A DNA stretch of 64,000 bases, taken from Girardinichthys multiradiatus (taxonomy: Eukaryota; Chordata; Actinopteri; Cyprinodontiformes; Goodeidae). The notes below the pieces were generated by a model. The model was not told the DNA's origin. It searched no databases and saw only the letters and a list, made by a program, of their open reading frames with translations. The stretch is from assembly GCF_021462225.1 (NCBI RefSeq), contig NC_061800.1:17592749-17656748 (forward strand). Reading direction: 5' to 3'. Numbering within the stretch: position 1 is the stretch's first letter; each line of letters opens with the position of its first letter. Positions 42,930-56,060 of this stretch are shown here, one piece after another. Made by a program: the position numbers and the translations under genes.

Positions 42930-43290
42930 GCTGGCTGTTTACAGTGCCTTAAAAAGCACTTTCATTTTTTTCTTTTTTACATTTTGCACTTTTTTTGGTG
43001 CATCTCTATCAGCTTCGCACACCTTGATACTGAAAATTTTCCTTACAAAATAGCTTAGGGTCAGGTGTCAGCTAAAGGTGGTTGAATAAAAATGCACGGT
43101 ATACTTCTTAAATATTTATTTGTAAATAAATATATAAATTGTTTTCCACTTCACAGTTATAAGCTTCTTTGTGTTGGTCTATCACTTAAAATCTCAATAA
43201 AACACATTGGATTTAGTGGTTGTAATGTGACCAAATATAGTAAAGGTAAAGCGAAATTGCAATGTTGTCACCTAATCTGTGATCATAATA
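42930..43290. mobile_element. Degenerate Tc1-like ends
   Basis: A TACAGTGCCTTAAAAAGCAC start and, about 260 bp on, a TTGGTCTATCACTTAAAATC block match the terminal sequences of the old Tc1-like family also present at 47365 and 55440. The middle is deleted. Confidence 0.45.
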
Positions 43291-43334
43291 AAAAAATTAT
43301 AATGAAATAATTTAAAATTATTAATAACTATTCA

Positions 43335-43550
43335 TAATGAACTGGGGGAGGAGGCCCAGGGGACAGCCCAGGACACGCTGGAGGGACTATGTCTCTCGGC
43401 TGGCCTGGGAACGCCTTGGGCTCCACACAGAGGAGCTGGAGGAGGTGTCTGGGGAGAGGGACGTCTGGGCGTCTCTGCTGAGTCTGCTGCCCCCGCGACC
43501 CGGTCCCAGACAAGCGGAAGACGACGAGTACGATTACGAGTACGAGTAAT
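43335..43550 (+). mobile_element. Retroelement coding fragment
   Basis: A 70-codon open frame (RGQPRTRWRDYVSRLAWERL ... EELEEVSGERDVWASLL). This GRPRTRWRDY-type segment is found at the C-terminal end of many fish non-LTR elements. It ends in a GACGAGTACGATTACGAG run. The clade is not assigned. Confidence 0.5.
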
Positions 43551-43559
43551 AATTATTAG

Positions 43560-45439
43560 TTTTACAAATATTGTGTCTTAGATCTTGTTAAAGCATGTTA
43601 TGTACAAGGTTTGGTCAGTAAAACCACAATATGTTGTTTTGTGGCCTCAGTGCTTTTAAATATTTTTCATGCCATTTGGATCTGCTGAGTGACGATGGTA
43701 GAGCTGAGCTGGATAATGTTTCTCCCTGGGCTATCATTGCAGTGATAGTGATGTGGTGTGTTTTTGTGGTTGGCTTGGCGGGGGATGCCGGCCCCAGGTG
43801 CTTGCCGCTTGCCGGGGACTTCTTGCCAGGTGAGTTTGTCCCATCTTGGTGTGGGGTCGAGGGTTCTCTTGTGGGCTCGGTGGTGTCTGCCTTTCTCCAC
43901 CCCCGGAGGGAAGGGGACCACCTTCCTCCGGGGACCTGGGAGTATAGAGTATGTATGGGGAGTGTACGACGTCCATTGTTTGTCTTTACGTTGCGTGCGT
44001 GGTGTGAGTGTTTTTATGTATACGCATGAGGGTGGGAACTTATGATTGTGACTGTGTGTGCCTGTTTTTTGTGTCAGGTTGGGTCTTGGACTGCTCCCTC
44101 TCCTGGATCAGTTTGGGCCCCCCATCAAATGTGGGGCCTCTTTCCTCCCTACCACACTACCTGTCGGTGATTGGTGTCTCTGCCCGCTGTCGTACTTGTG
44201 GTTCTTGGTGTCCGGGGCTTTGGTGTGTGCCAGCTCACTCCCGATGGCTGTGTTGTGACTATGAATCTGAATATATCATTTAATATTTAATATTAATACT
44301 GATCAATTTTCTGTGTTTAAAATCACCCTTTAAATAAAGTTTGCCTTAACTTTAAAAACACACAAACAAAGAACACAACCTGAGCATGTGGTGCTGAGCA
44401 GATAGCCTGCTAGCACCAAAATAGCTGAGTTCAACACAAACAAAACCAAAGTTCATAAAATGAAAAACGTTCAGATCATTTTGTCCTAAATCTTTCGATG
44501 CCCAAACCCTAACCTCGTTTGAACTGTATTGAAGAGGAGTTGTCCGGGCGACGACGAAGTTTGAAGAAAGCTCTGTGAACAAAGGGTTAGCTTCCAGCTA
44601 ACCTCCGGAGCAGTGGCTGGGTGGCTCACTCTGTCCACTGACCACACTACACGTTAACTGTTGTGACCACGGTGATGTGGTGCCGTTGTCCTCCTTTCAG
44701 ATCGAGAAACTGCTCCACTCGGCGTCGTAGAGACGGCGTCTCTGCCGGGAACTCTCTGGAACACAGCTTGATTCTGTAGGCCTCAGAGAGAAAAGTCAAT
44801 CCAGGCTTGTACCTTAATTCCCGTTCATGAACGAATCTACCGGGTACACGAACAGTGATTCATTTGTACTTAACTCAGTGCATATGATCGATAATCGTAA
44901 GACACTCTCGGATCCAGTTGAAGAGTTATGTCTGTTTGCCAGCAAAGAGACATTAGCGCGCTGGGTCTCTCTGTCCAGGTCCCTGTGTGACTCGGGTAGA
45001 AGAGGCAGAATGTAGCAAGAGCGGTGCTTTTATTTGGACGGTGATGTCACAGGAAGTCCGCAGTTACCCCGTTTCCTGGCTGTGCCGGAAGTAGGTTCAT
45101 GCAATTTATTTTGAAAGTTCCAGGAAATCTGTGCTGGCCTTTCACGTTGTAAACATGGCTGTGGGTCCCAACAGCTGCTTGCTGGGGCCTGGACCCTTGG
45201 ATTCTGTCAGGCCTCTGCTTGGGGAGTGATGTTACTAAGTGCTTCACAATAGTAAAAACATGAAAAAAAAAACTATTTAGTTTAGTTAAAAGCTTGTCTG
45301 TATATAAAAGGTCTTGGTCTTGGTGGAGTTCATGCAGTGCAGGGAAAGTGGACAAGAGTTTCAGAACATTGGGGTCATGGCCCTGAAAAGCCTGATCTCT
45401 GCGACTTTTAAATTATCAACAACAACCTCTGGTCAGATT
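43560..45439. other. Intergenic DNA, probably repeat-derived in part
   Basis: The 43690-44260 part is GT- and GC-rich, unlike its neighbours, and reads like a fish interspersed repeat. I cannot define its ends. No gene supported. Confidence 0.35.
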
Positions 45440-46690
45440 ATCCAAAAGTCTGAAAGGTGTTCCTTTCAGTAAGGCTCCAATAAGTTCTGAATGTATTCAG
45501 AAGCTGAAGTGCCCTGAACGTCAGGACCAATATTTTAAAATGTATCCTATAATGTACAGGGAACCAGTGCAGGGAGGCCAGAACAGGAGTAATGTGTTCT
45601 CTTCTGATGGTCCTTGTTAAAAGTCTTGCTGTCTGAAGGTGATCTAAAGCTGCTTTGCTAAGGCAGGTAAAAAGACTATTATAATGGTCCTAACGAGATG
45701 AGAGGAAAGCATGCACTACCATTTCTGTTATTACTCTTTTGGACCAGTCCTTTAAAATGTTGATTAAAGGATAAACTGCTGTCAAAAGTGACTCCCAAGT
45801 TTTTTATACTGGTTTGCAGAGAAAGTGAAAAAAAGGAAAACGACAGGAATTTTATCATTTTGAGCAATAATGAGGGTTTCTGTTTTGTTAACATTTAGTT
45901 GCAGATAGTTGCTCTCAAGCCATTGTTTGATTTCTGTCATACAGTGGTTATGGTTGGATAATTTACTCATTTTTGCGGGTCTAAAGAACAATATAGTTGA
46001 ATATTTTCAGCAAACAGATGATAAGAGACATTATTATAATACTTCATGATCTGACATAAAGGAAAAATGTATAGCAAAAATACAATAGGGCCCAAAACGG
46101 CTCCTTAAGGTACTCCACAAGACAAAAAAGCGGTGTTAGAAAAAAACTAGTTTTCAGAAACTGTAAAAGACCAATTTAAGAGGTATGGCTGATGTGTTTT
46201 AAAACCATCCACAGTGTTAAACAGTGATGATAGATCTAATAAAACCAACACAGTGTGCTCTCCAGGATCAGCTGTCATCAACATGTCACTGGAAATTTTT
46301 AACAAAGCTTTTTTGTGGAGCGCAATTTACAGAAACCTGACTGATAAATATCCATACCTTTATTTTCCTCTAAGAATAAATTAAATTTTTTAGCTACACT
46401 CTTTTTAAGAATTTTATACAAGAAAGGAAGTTTTGAGATAGGTCTGTAGCTATTTGGAAGAGATGAATCCAAATGGGCTTTCTTAGGCATTGGAGTAATA
46501 CCAGCTTTTTTAAAACCACAGGGCACTGATCTGGATAAAAGAAAGAAATGAATTATGTCCACCACACAAGGGCTAAAAATATTCAGAGACATCCTTAAAA
46601 AATGATGCACAGAGGACATCAAGGGGGCTGGAAGTCAGTTTATTTCCACCCAAAAGTGCAGTGATGTCTGTACAGTCAGTTTATCATCAG
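45440..46690 (-). mobile_element. L2-type LINE remnant
   Basis: Minus-strand frames, broken by shifts, give GITPMPKKAHLDSSLPNSYR followed by PISKLPFLYKILKK (reverse transcriptase entry motifs), then LESNYLQLNVNKTETLII, then IKNLGVTFDSSLSFNQH. The order is that of an L2-clade ORF2. The catalytic centre is not preserved. Confidence 0.75.
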
Positions 46691-47019
46691 AAATATCTTA
46701 TAAGATGACTCAGAAGTTTAAAAACAAAAACAGCTTCCATTCATATGTAAGTTGATTTTAAAAATAATATGAAAAAAATGACAGGAAAATCTTCTAAGAG
46801 GATAGATCAAGATAGGATCAGAATGATAAATATTAGATAAAAGCAGTCAAATCAATCAAACTTCATCTGGGTTTCTGAAATCACCCAGGATATCTCTGAC
46901 CTCCTTTTCTATTAAATTCTGATATTTTTGTACCTTCTTAAGCCACACTCCTCTCTTCTCACAGCAAGAGTCTCAGTTTAGCTATCTCACACGAGAATAA
47001 TAAAAGTCATATTTTGAAG

Positions 47020-47117
<98 letters not shown>

Positions 47118-47364
47118 GATAGTTAAAAAATGTGTTCAGGAAAAAGTTGGAGGACAGTTAGCTTCCCCCAGTTAACATGTCATGAACAATTAAATCTTAA
47201 AGTTAACATTTTTGTGCGAATTGAATTTTAACAGAAGGTGTCAGAAAAGTTTAATTTACATTCAGAATAAGCACCGATCTTTGACAATGCTTACGTATTT
47301 ATCATATTTTTTTACTTTAAAACCATCTAACACATAAATAAGGCAAAGTATTTTTGTAGTACGT
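46691..47364. other. Intergenic DNA with a dinucleotide tract
   Basis: No gene. The AC tract at 47021-47114 is the only structure seen. Confidence 0.5.
47021..47114. repeat. (AC)n microsatellite
   Basis: About 94 bp with one interruption near 47083-47088. Confidence 0.95.
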
Positions 47365-48060
47365 TGCAAAATTATGAATGCACCTTGACTTTTGGTGGTT
47401 TTTTTGGTTACAGCCACAAACGTCAATGACTTATTTTTTTATGTGATAAACCAACACAAATATGCACATAGTTGTGAAAGGGAAGGAAAATTATAGATTC
47501 TTTTCAAAAAGTTTCACAAATAAAAATCTGAAGACAGAGAACCAGACAGGTAATAGATAACAGTGTGGAGACATTTAAAGCAGGGTTAGGATGAACAACT
47601 ATATCCCAAGCTTTGAGCATCTTATAGAGCACCATTCAATCCATTATCTGAAAAAAAGGCCATCCACCTAAACTGCAAGAAGAGGATAAATCATAGAAGC
47701 AACTAAAAGACCTACAGCAACTCTAGAGGAGCTGCAGAGATCCATACCTCATTTAGAAGAATCGGTTCACAACTGTTAGTCATGGTGAGATCAAATTTAA
47801 ACTTGTTGGTCTGCAAGCAACACTGATGGTGGCATCATACTTTGGGAAAAAAAAATTTCAGCAGACTCAGAGAAGCTGGTCTTATTGATGTAAAGTTGTA
47901 TGGTGCTTAGGACCTGGAATTCTGGAAGAAAATGTAAGACTTGGGACTTAGGTTCAGCATTTAAAGGACATATTTGCTAAAGAATGATTGAAAGCTTTTC
48001 TTAAGTCATTCACCTCATAAAAGAAATTTTCATCACATCATATGGGGTTGAAACAGAACT
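47365..48060 (+). mobile_element. Degenerate Tc1-like relic
   Basis: A terminal block (GTTGCAAAATTATGAATGCA...) is followed by transposase remnants, with an internal HLKAAK-type loss of frame. Related to the relic at 51580. Confidence 0.5.
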
Positions 48061-48080
48061 CTCTATCTTCTCTACATGTA

Positions 48081-48660
48081 CAGGTCCTTCTCAAAAAATT
48101 AGCATATTGTGATAAAGTTCATTATTTTCCATAATGTAATGATGAAAATTTAACATTCATATATTTTCATATATTTTAGATTCATTGCCCCATAGAGAAT
48201 CTGTGGGATATTGTGAAGAGAACGTTGAGATACTCAAGACCCAACACTCTGGATGAGCTAAAGGCCGCTATCGAAGCAACTTGGGCCTCCATAAGACCTC
48301 AGCAGTGCCACAGGCTGATTGCCTCCATGCCACGCCGCATTGAAGCAGTCATTTCTGCAAAAGGATTCCCGACCAAGTATTGAGTGCATAACTGTACGTG
48401 ATTATTTGAAGGTTGACGTTTTTTGTATTAAAAACACTTTTCTTTTATTGGTCGGATGAAATATGCTAATTTTGTGAGATAGGAATTTTGGGTTTTCATG
48501 AGCTGTATGCCAAAATCATCCGTATTAAGACAATAAAAGACCTGAAATATTTCAGTTAGTGTGCAATGAATCTAAAATATATGAATGTTAAATTTTAATC
48601 ATTACATTATGGAAAATAATAAACTTTATCACAATATGCTAATATTTTGAGAAGGACTTG
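48081..48660 (+). mobile_element. Internal-deletion derivative of Tc1 family A (MITE-like)
   Basis: A 580-bp element with both family A ends and TA flanks (48079-48080, 48661-48662). It keeps only the last ~190 bp of the transposase gene (from the IENLWD segment to the stop) and lacks the rest. It could have been moved by family A transposase. Confidence 0.92.
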
Positions 48661-48662
48661 TA

Positions 48663-49375
48663 TATTATGTGTGAAACAACAGAGAAGCTATTGTTAGATT
48701 TTCTCTGATCTTGTCACCATGTTGGGGACTGAAACATTTAGTTAACACATTTATGCCAAATGTGTAAATAAGCAGAGGTCTTGTCTCAGTTGAAAATAAT
48801 AGCACAGTGGGACGTTACTGGGTCCAGCAAGCTTGCTGAAGATGTGCAGATGACAGTGAAACAAAACAGAGGACTACCAGCTGTCGTTAAATTCTGCTAT
48901 TTGGGACCATGGAGGTTCCTCATGGAGCTATAGTGGAGAAAGACAGGTGGACCTAACCAAAGCTTTATACCAGTGAACGCATCTCTCAACAGCACTGAGA
49001 TAAATAGCTTGTTTTGCACTTAACTGATTTACTTACCTGAAACAATGTCTAGCTGAATGTAAACATCACTGGTACTGGAGGAAAATCAACTCAAGTTCAA
49101 ATCCAGCTGCCTGGTGCAATCAACCAGTCCAAACCCTGCACAGAAAATGAGATGCAACAACACACCAATACTGTTATGAGAAGTCCTTCTGACCCATGGG
49201 GACTTCACAACAGTTGCACTTTTGTGATGTATTTAAGTACATCTTGTAAACCAGATTGTCTAAATATAGAAACAAGTCCAAAGTGATTTAAACGTTGTTT
49301 CCAAATTTCTACACAGTATTATTAAAAAACCCTAAACAACAACATAAACACTTTTAAGTGGTTTTATTGCTGTAT
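48663..49375. other. Intergenic DNA
   Basis: No gene recognised. Confidence 0.4.
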
Positions 49376-49790
49376 AATCCATCCATCTATCCATCCATCC
49401 ATTGTGTAAATCTGCTTATCTTTTCAGGGATGTGGGAGTGTTGGTACCTATCACCAGCAGCCATTGGGCGAGTGGTATGTCACAACACATAGATAATGTT
49501 CTGAAGAACTCCAAGCAGAGTCTATGCTTCCTGTAGCAACTCAAAAAGTAAAATTTCTCACAGGAGCTGCTGGTCATCTACAATGCCATTATTCGGTCTG
49601 TACTGTGTTCATCTATCACTGTGTGGTTTGGCTCATTCACAAAACAGGATAGGTCCTGTGAACAATTAGCAGCTAACATCTCTGCAGACCCCACACATCC
49701 TGGACACAAATTGTTTAGACTTTTACCTTCAGGTTTGCACTATTTGCTAAAACCTGCCACCACAAAGACAGTCAAAAGTCATGTTCCTTG
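49376..49790 (+). mobile_element. LINE fragment, Rex1-like 3' part
   Basis: A CATC repeat and a TTCAGGGATGTGGGAGTGTT block are followed from 49490 by sequence matching the Rex1-like copy at 29800-30120. One shared block is around CTGGACACAAATTGTTTAGA. Confidence 0.6.
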
Positions 49791-49862
49791 TTTGTGTGTG
49801 CAAATTTAGCGAATGAAGCTAATTCTGAAAATCAAACCAAATCTCAAATAATTTCCATAGTG

Positions 49863-50460
49863 TAAGTAAGTAAGTAAAAGTTTATTTATATAGCACCTTT
49901 CACAGACATTAAATGTCACAAGGTGCTTTACAGAAGTGCACAATTATACATTAAGATAAAACAATAAAGGCACAAAAAATGTAATAAAAACCATCACTAT
50001 GAGGGTAGTGGTAAATATAATAGTCACAAGCCTATAGTAGCATAACTACATCCAACGCACTGGAACTGTTAAAAAGATTTGCAAAAGAGATAGGTTTTAA
50101 GTTTGCTCTTAAAAACTTCCACAGAATCAAGAGAACGTAACAAGAGCGGGAGATCGTTCCAAAGCTTTGGCGCAACGGCCTGGAAGGAACGATCTCTAGT
50201 CTTAAAACGGGTGTTAGGGACCTTAAGAAGATTTTGATCCAATGACCTTAGCCTTCGAGAAGGGATATACGGACACAACAGGGCTCTAATGTATCGAGGA
50301 TCCTGACCATGGAGAGCTTTAAAAGTCAGAACCAGGATTTTAAAATTAAAGCGAAAAACCACTGGAAGCCAGTGGAGAGACTTAAAAATTGGGGTAATAT
50401 GAGCCCTTCTGTTGGTGCGAGTCAGCACCCTAGCCGCCGCATGTTGGACCTGCTGCAGAT
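49863..50460 (-). mobile_element. 5'-truncated L2-type LINE with GTAA tail
   Basis: Minus-strand frame 50428-50069 encodes HITPIFKSLHWLPVVFRFNF and FKALHGQDPRYIRALLCPYI, the C-terminus of L2-type ORF2. The 3' UTR ends in a TTAC-type tail at 49877-49863. Confidence 0.8.
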
Positions 50461-51579
50461 TATAGTGACATAGTGGCCACTTTTATTGATACTTACACAC
50501 ATTATAGAGATTAATTACTAACAGAATGATTTACAAGCTTTTATTTTTGTTAATTATGATGATTTTCCACTTACAGCTAATGAAAACATGATGATTAAGA
50601 TTTAAATATTACATCAAGCCAATAAAAAAATATTTTTAATACAGAAATGTGGTCTTAATAAAAAAACATGTATATTTCCTGCTTAAAGGTTGCTATTTTC
50701 ACATGGTAGCTTTAATCTGACAAACGAGCCTTTGGAATGCATTTTCTAATATATTGAATATTTCATTATATTAATTCAACAAATGTAAAGCCCAGCCTTT
50801 CCAGACTTAAAAACATGTGAAATGTACAATTCACAAGTTTTTTTTAATGCATTATCATAATGGACAAACATCTCTATAATATGACTTTTCACTCTAAGCA
50901 GATTTAGCTTCTCATGTCATTCTCTGTTAAATAAACCAAGAGATAGTGTGGAAAGCTGAGTGTGATCCAATGTTGCAAAGAAAGAATCAAAATGGAGCTT
51001 TGATAAAAAAATTAAAAAAATGAGCATCAGGTAGTGAAAAACATTAATTAGTCAGAATTAGAATTAAATCAACCTCTGTCATCATACAATTAGCGCTCAA
51101 AAGAAAATGGGAATCTCTCAAATTAATGTGCTATGGTCCATTTTGTGTCGTGTTTGTCCATCCTTTAATTTCCAGCTAATTTTCAGCTAACTGGCAAAAT
51201 GATATTCAATTACTTAATTAAGTATGATCCAGCTGCGTGCCATCTCTCCACACCAGGGGCTGTCTCCCTGTGGGATGCCGATTTAAGCCTCTCTGCACTA
51301 ATTATCACACTGACATTATCAGACTGTACCTGGCATTCTCTCCCACCTAAAGCGCTGAACCATCATTGACTGCAAGCTTAGCATCACATTAAGGGAAACA
51401 TAGTTGTTTATTATAATAATTTGAAATTAAAGATTCAAGACACTTCTGTTCTCAGACACAAAACTATTTTCGGAGTTGCAGCATCAAGACATCTTTTTCC
51501 TGAGAGATGTCTTGATGCTGTGGTCAATGGGTTGTCTTTGAACATTTTGGCATGTTATTCTGCCACTTAGTGATGATTG
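50461..51579. other. Intergenic DNA, possible conserved noncoding part
   Basis: No gene. The stretch 51130-51400 is less AT-rich and lacks repeat signatures; see findings. Confidence 0.4.
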
Positions 51580-52880
51580 ATTACTGTATAGTGCCTTGCA
51601 AAATTATTCGTAACCCTTAAGCTTTTTCAGTATTTGTAACATTGCATTCCAACCATTCCAATGTTAGAATTATATGTGCTAGAACAACACAAACTAGTGC
51701 CTAATTGTAAAGTGGAAGAAAAAGACTAGATGTTTTAAAAATACAAAGGAAAGTGTTAAAAGTAGGGCGTTAATATCTTTTTAGGCCTTTTTCAAACAAG
51801 ATGGATGGATGGATGGATGGATGGATGGATGGATGGATGGATGAATGGATGGATGGATGGATGGATGGATGGATGGATGGATGGATGGATGGATGGATGG
51901 ATGGATGGATGGATGGATGGATGGATGGATGGATGGATGGATGGACATGGCATTTTACAAGTTAAAATAGATGTACATATACAGTATGGTCATAATAAAA
52001 TACTGCAAATAAACACAAAAATTCAAAGAATGTGCAAAGCAGGAGAAGAGAGATAAAGTTATGAAGATGTTTAAAGATGTGCTAGGTTATAGAATAATAT
52101 CTCAAGCTTTGAACATCTCACAAAGCACTGTTCAATCCATCATCTGAAAACAGAAACTGTATTACAAAGCAGAAAACTTACCAAGACGTGGCTGTCCACT
52201 TAAACTGACAGTTCACTATCAACTGAAAGGTGAGCATTAATGAGAGAAGCAGCTAATACAGTATGTCCTTAGTATCTCTGAGCGAGGTGTCCACAACTCA
52301 CTGGGAGAAACTGTTGACAGGAAATCTGTTAGTCATGCACTCCAAAAATATAGCCTTAATAGATGAGAGTCAAAAACGCCATTGCTAAAATATTCATATG
52401 TCTTGGATAAAGTTTGCCACAAACTATGTAGGGGACACAGCAAACGTGGAAGAATATTCTCTGGTCAGATGAGTCCAAAATTAAGCACTTTGACCTGCAT
52501 GTAAAACATTATATGTGGCAGAAAACTAACAGTCCACATCACCCTTAGCACCCCATCCAAATAGCGAAGCATGGTGGTGGCAGTATAATTTTGTCGAAAT
52601 ACTTTACAGGGACAAGAAAGCTTGTTGGTGCTGATGCAAAGATGGATAAAGCTAAACGGCAATATGCGAAGACCTCTCAAAAGACTTTAGGCTGGTGCGG
52701 AGGTTGTTAGATACATAATCCAACAGACTTGCAGCAGTGTTTGTAGAAAAAGGTGTTTCTAAAAAGTATTGGTTCAGGATAGCTGAATACAAACGCAAGC
52801 CACACTTTGTGTTGAAAACCATGTATCATTTTTTTCCACTTAATGATAAGCTACTGTCTACTGTTGTTTTATCTAAATGA
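51580..52880 (+). mobile_element. Degenerate Tc1-like transposon relic, with internal (ATGG)n expansion
   Basis: Transposase remnants in order across shifted frames: SQALNISQSTVQSI-like near 52100, NLPRRGCPLKLT-like near 52180, a SGQMSPKL-like first-Asp region near 52465 and a IAKHGGG-like region near 52560. Ends match other relics of the family. An ATGG tract lies inside. Confidence 0.7.
51801..51945. repeat. (ATGG)n microsatellite
   Basis: About 145 bp of ATGG with one variant unit near 51841. Confidence 0.96.
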
Positions 52881-55434
52881 CCCCTAAGAATAATATTGAA
52901 GTTTGTCGTTGCAACATGACAAAGATGTGAAAGTTCAAGTAATATGATTTTCTTTTGAAAGGCACTGCAGGTGATCTTTGGCCATTTATTGGATGTACCC
53001 CTGCCAGTAACTGATGACTGATTTAGTATCCTATAAAATTCAGATGTAGAAATTTGACTGCCAAATACTCTGAAGGTTGATTCATTTTTCAGCATAGTTA
53101 CTGAAAAATGCGAGTGCTAAACTACAAAGCTAAACTAGAGCGTGCAAAATTTGGCAGTATTGAGATGGGGAATTTGTTTGCTATTGCTCAGAGAGAGAGG
53201 TGATGTAAAAAACACAAAGGGACTTCATGTGAGCTGTAACACACCCAATAAATGGCCACTCTGTAATGCAGCCCCCCCCCCCCCAGCTATGTGGACAAGC
53301 ATTTTGGCAGCTCGTACCCTCACACTTATTGCTGAGGTAAATCAATTGTTCTTCTAAAAGGCTCTTCTGTTTTGGGTGTAAAACAACTTAATTAAAACAA
53401 TGTGGGGAACCAACAAAGGATCAACATAGAGTGTCCAGTCAAGTAATGTCTACCTGATGACCGGCAGGCCAAGCTGATTAAAGGCTGACGAGCCGAGGAG
53501 CCTCCACCCGCCATCCACGGCAGGCCAAAAATGATCACCATGGTGATGCGTAATTACAGCTGTCGGCGCGTTCACTGTCCTGCTGGCACCGATTTGATTG
53601 CTCTCAGCAACAATGATAGACAAGCTTAGCATGCCCTCCGTCCCACTCCCTCCCTGTCTGTTCTCTTTATCTGACATGCATCCTTCACATGACCACATTA
53701 CACAGGCGAGCCATGCCATCCTGGCCCAGTTTTAATTGTTTCTCTCCCCCCGTACTGACTCCTCTTGCCACCCATTCTCTACCCGGTTCCTCCTCTGTCT
53801 CCCTTTCCTTCCCCCTCTCATGTGGACAGCTCAGAAGTGCAAGTGTTATTACATGAAACTCCCGCTGTAGCATTAATTGAAGGGAGATATGGTGGGACGA
53901 AAAAACGCCGGGGGGTAGTGCATGTCCATTATCACTCCTGCTTTCAACAGGTCTCACATTTGGAAACTGCAAATTGCAAAAACTTGCAAGGGCAAAATGT
54001 TTGACATTATTTGATCCGCAACCATATGGTGGAGGCAGGGAAGGGGGTGGGGTTGGTGGTGGAGCCCCGAAAACAGATAAATAAGTAAACAAAAGGAGCA
54101 AGAGATGCAGGCAGCACAATAGGAGATGTGAGAGCAAACAAATCAGGAAGATAATTGTTTTTTAAGGGGTAATTAATGGGGGAGGTTAGTTTGCATGAGA
54201 GTGTGTCAAGTAACCTCTCCACTGCCATACCATTGCCTCTTATAGATGACAATGACAATAGCCATACTGTAGATTCTGAACAGCAGAACCTGAGGACAGG
54301 TGGAGATGACTGCAAGTTCACACTGACAAGAAAAGCCTTCCTGTTCGATTTGTAATGGTTGATTTAAGTATTAATGAAGTCAAGAGTAGCTGGACGGAGC
54401 TTCCCATATCCTCTCTTAATTATCTGGCTTCGCCCCGGCTTGCTTGTCCTTAATGTGACCTAATGTGGCTAATAGCCGAACTTGAAAACAATCAAAACAG
54501 CAATTAGAAACAAGAGCACGGAAATGCTAAATTCTTAAATGAATGCAGAGGAAAAAAATTGCTTTTTTAGTCATGAGGGCATGTTCAGATGGCATTTCAG
54601 GTTGTACAGATAAGGATGTAAAATTGAGGAAAAGCAGAGGACTACCAATGCCCAAATCAAATACAAGAGTAAAAGCTTTTATTATTTTTTCTTCTGATAA
54701 AGAAACAGAATCCATATAAAATAATATTTTGAGAAAAGCAATTGAAATGACATATCAAAGATGGTGTTTGAAAGTAGATCTGTATCTTCTTACATTCTTT
54801 GAATAATTTGGCAGAACTTTGATGCAATGATTGAACCCTATAAAAGAAAAAAACAGAAACAGTTATGTCTTTATATTTGCTCCTTTTCAAAAAACAATCC
54901 TTACACAAATACTCTTCAAGGAGGTCTTGTTTAAGCTTGTAAATTCCTTGAAAGGGGATGAAATTAGGATCTGCCTATTCCAGTTACAGTCCCGGAGTGG
55001 TACTGACAAAAACAGATGAGTGTTTCTCCTGAGGGAGAGGACTGTTGGTATGGAACCAGTTAGCGCTGCCTGTTATTGCAGCTGATTATAAAAAGGCTAT
55101 GTTCATGGGAAAAGCCAGATGATGTTTGCTCCCATAAAAATATGGCAATGCAAAACAGTTAGTTGAAAGACAAAGCTTTATTATGAGGTTATTTAATGGG
55201 TGGATTTATTTGTAGATGGAATGCAGATCATTGTAATGCTTTTCCAAATAAATGCTTGTTTAAATGATTCTATATTTCACATCAATAAAAAAAAAAAAAA
55301 ACGTACAACTTGTTTTATATCAGAATCAAAGGTAAACAATTGTCAGATATAAACTTTTTCAGCTTGTCAGATACAAAGCAAAACTTAAGCTGAAGCATTA
55401 ACATTAAAGTGTTTTGCAGCTTTTTGGCCATGCT
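52881..55434. other. Intergenic DNA, candidate conserved noncoding elements
   Basis: No supported gene. A C run lies at 53273-53284. The part 53440-54500 lacks repeat signatures and has even composition; see findings. Confidence 0.4.
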
Positions 55435-56060
55435 AAATTATTAATACCTTTTAGACCTTTTTGCACTTTATCACTTAACAACCACGATTTTATGTGGTGT
55501 TCCAACACAAAGTAGCACCTAATTGTAAAGTGCTAGGCAAAAGATTGAAAATTTTCTTTTTCGACTAAAAATGAACAGTGCGGCATTCATTTGTGTTCAG
55601 CCACAGTAACACATTGTGGTGGCAGCATTATGCTGTGGGAATGCAGGGATAGGAAACTGGTCAGACTTGATGGGAAGATGGATTTAGGGTAATTCTGGAA
55701 GAAAGCCTGTTAGAGGCTAAGAAAGACTTGAGATGGGGTGGAGGTTCACCTCGCAGCTGAGTCTCTAAACATACAGCAATGGAATAATTAGGATCAAAGT
55801 ATATTCATTTGTTAGGATGGCCCAGTCAAAGTCCAGACCTAAATTCAACTGAGAATCTGTGGCAAGACTAGCCACCGACTGGAGGCAGACTAAAAATGCA
55901 CTCTGCATTTTAAGATTATTATTTTAAAAACATTTAGTCATGTATCATTTTTTCCACTATGCAATTGCTTACTACTTTGTATTGCTCTATATCATAAAAT
56001 TAACATGAGACAGATGTAAAAAATGGTTGTGAATATATTTTTTTTAATATTAGATTAAAT
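55435..56060 (+). mobile_element. Degenerate Tc1-like relic
   Basis: A block near 55605 (CATTGTGGTGGCAGCATTAT) corresponds to the glycine-rich box of Tc1 transposases. A 'GTCCAGACCTAAATTCAACT' block near 55830 corresponds to the PDLNP region and is followed by an ENLWQ-like remnant. Many breaks. Confidence 0.65.

Noticed and set aside
43631..44283. Cluster of open frames at 43.6-44.3 kb
   Set aside because: GT/GC-rich composition opens several frames at once, and the sequence reads like an interspersed repeat.
51805..52056. Open frame with a long WMDG repeat protein
   Set aside because: It is the translation of the ATGG microsatellite, not a gene. The same holds for the reverse frame over the CATC tract near 60.9 kb.
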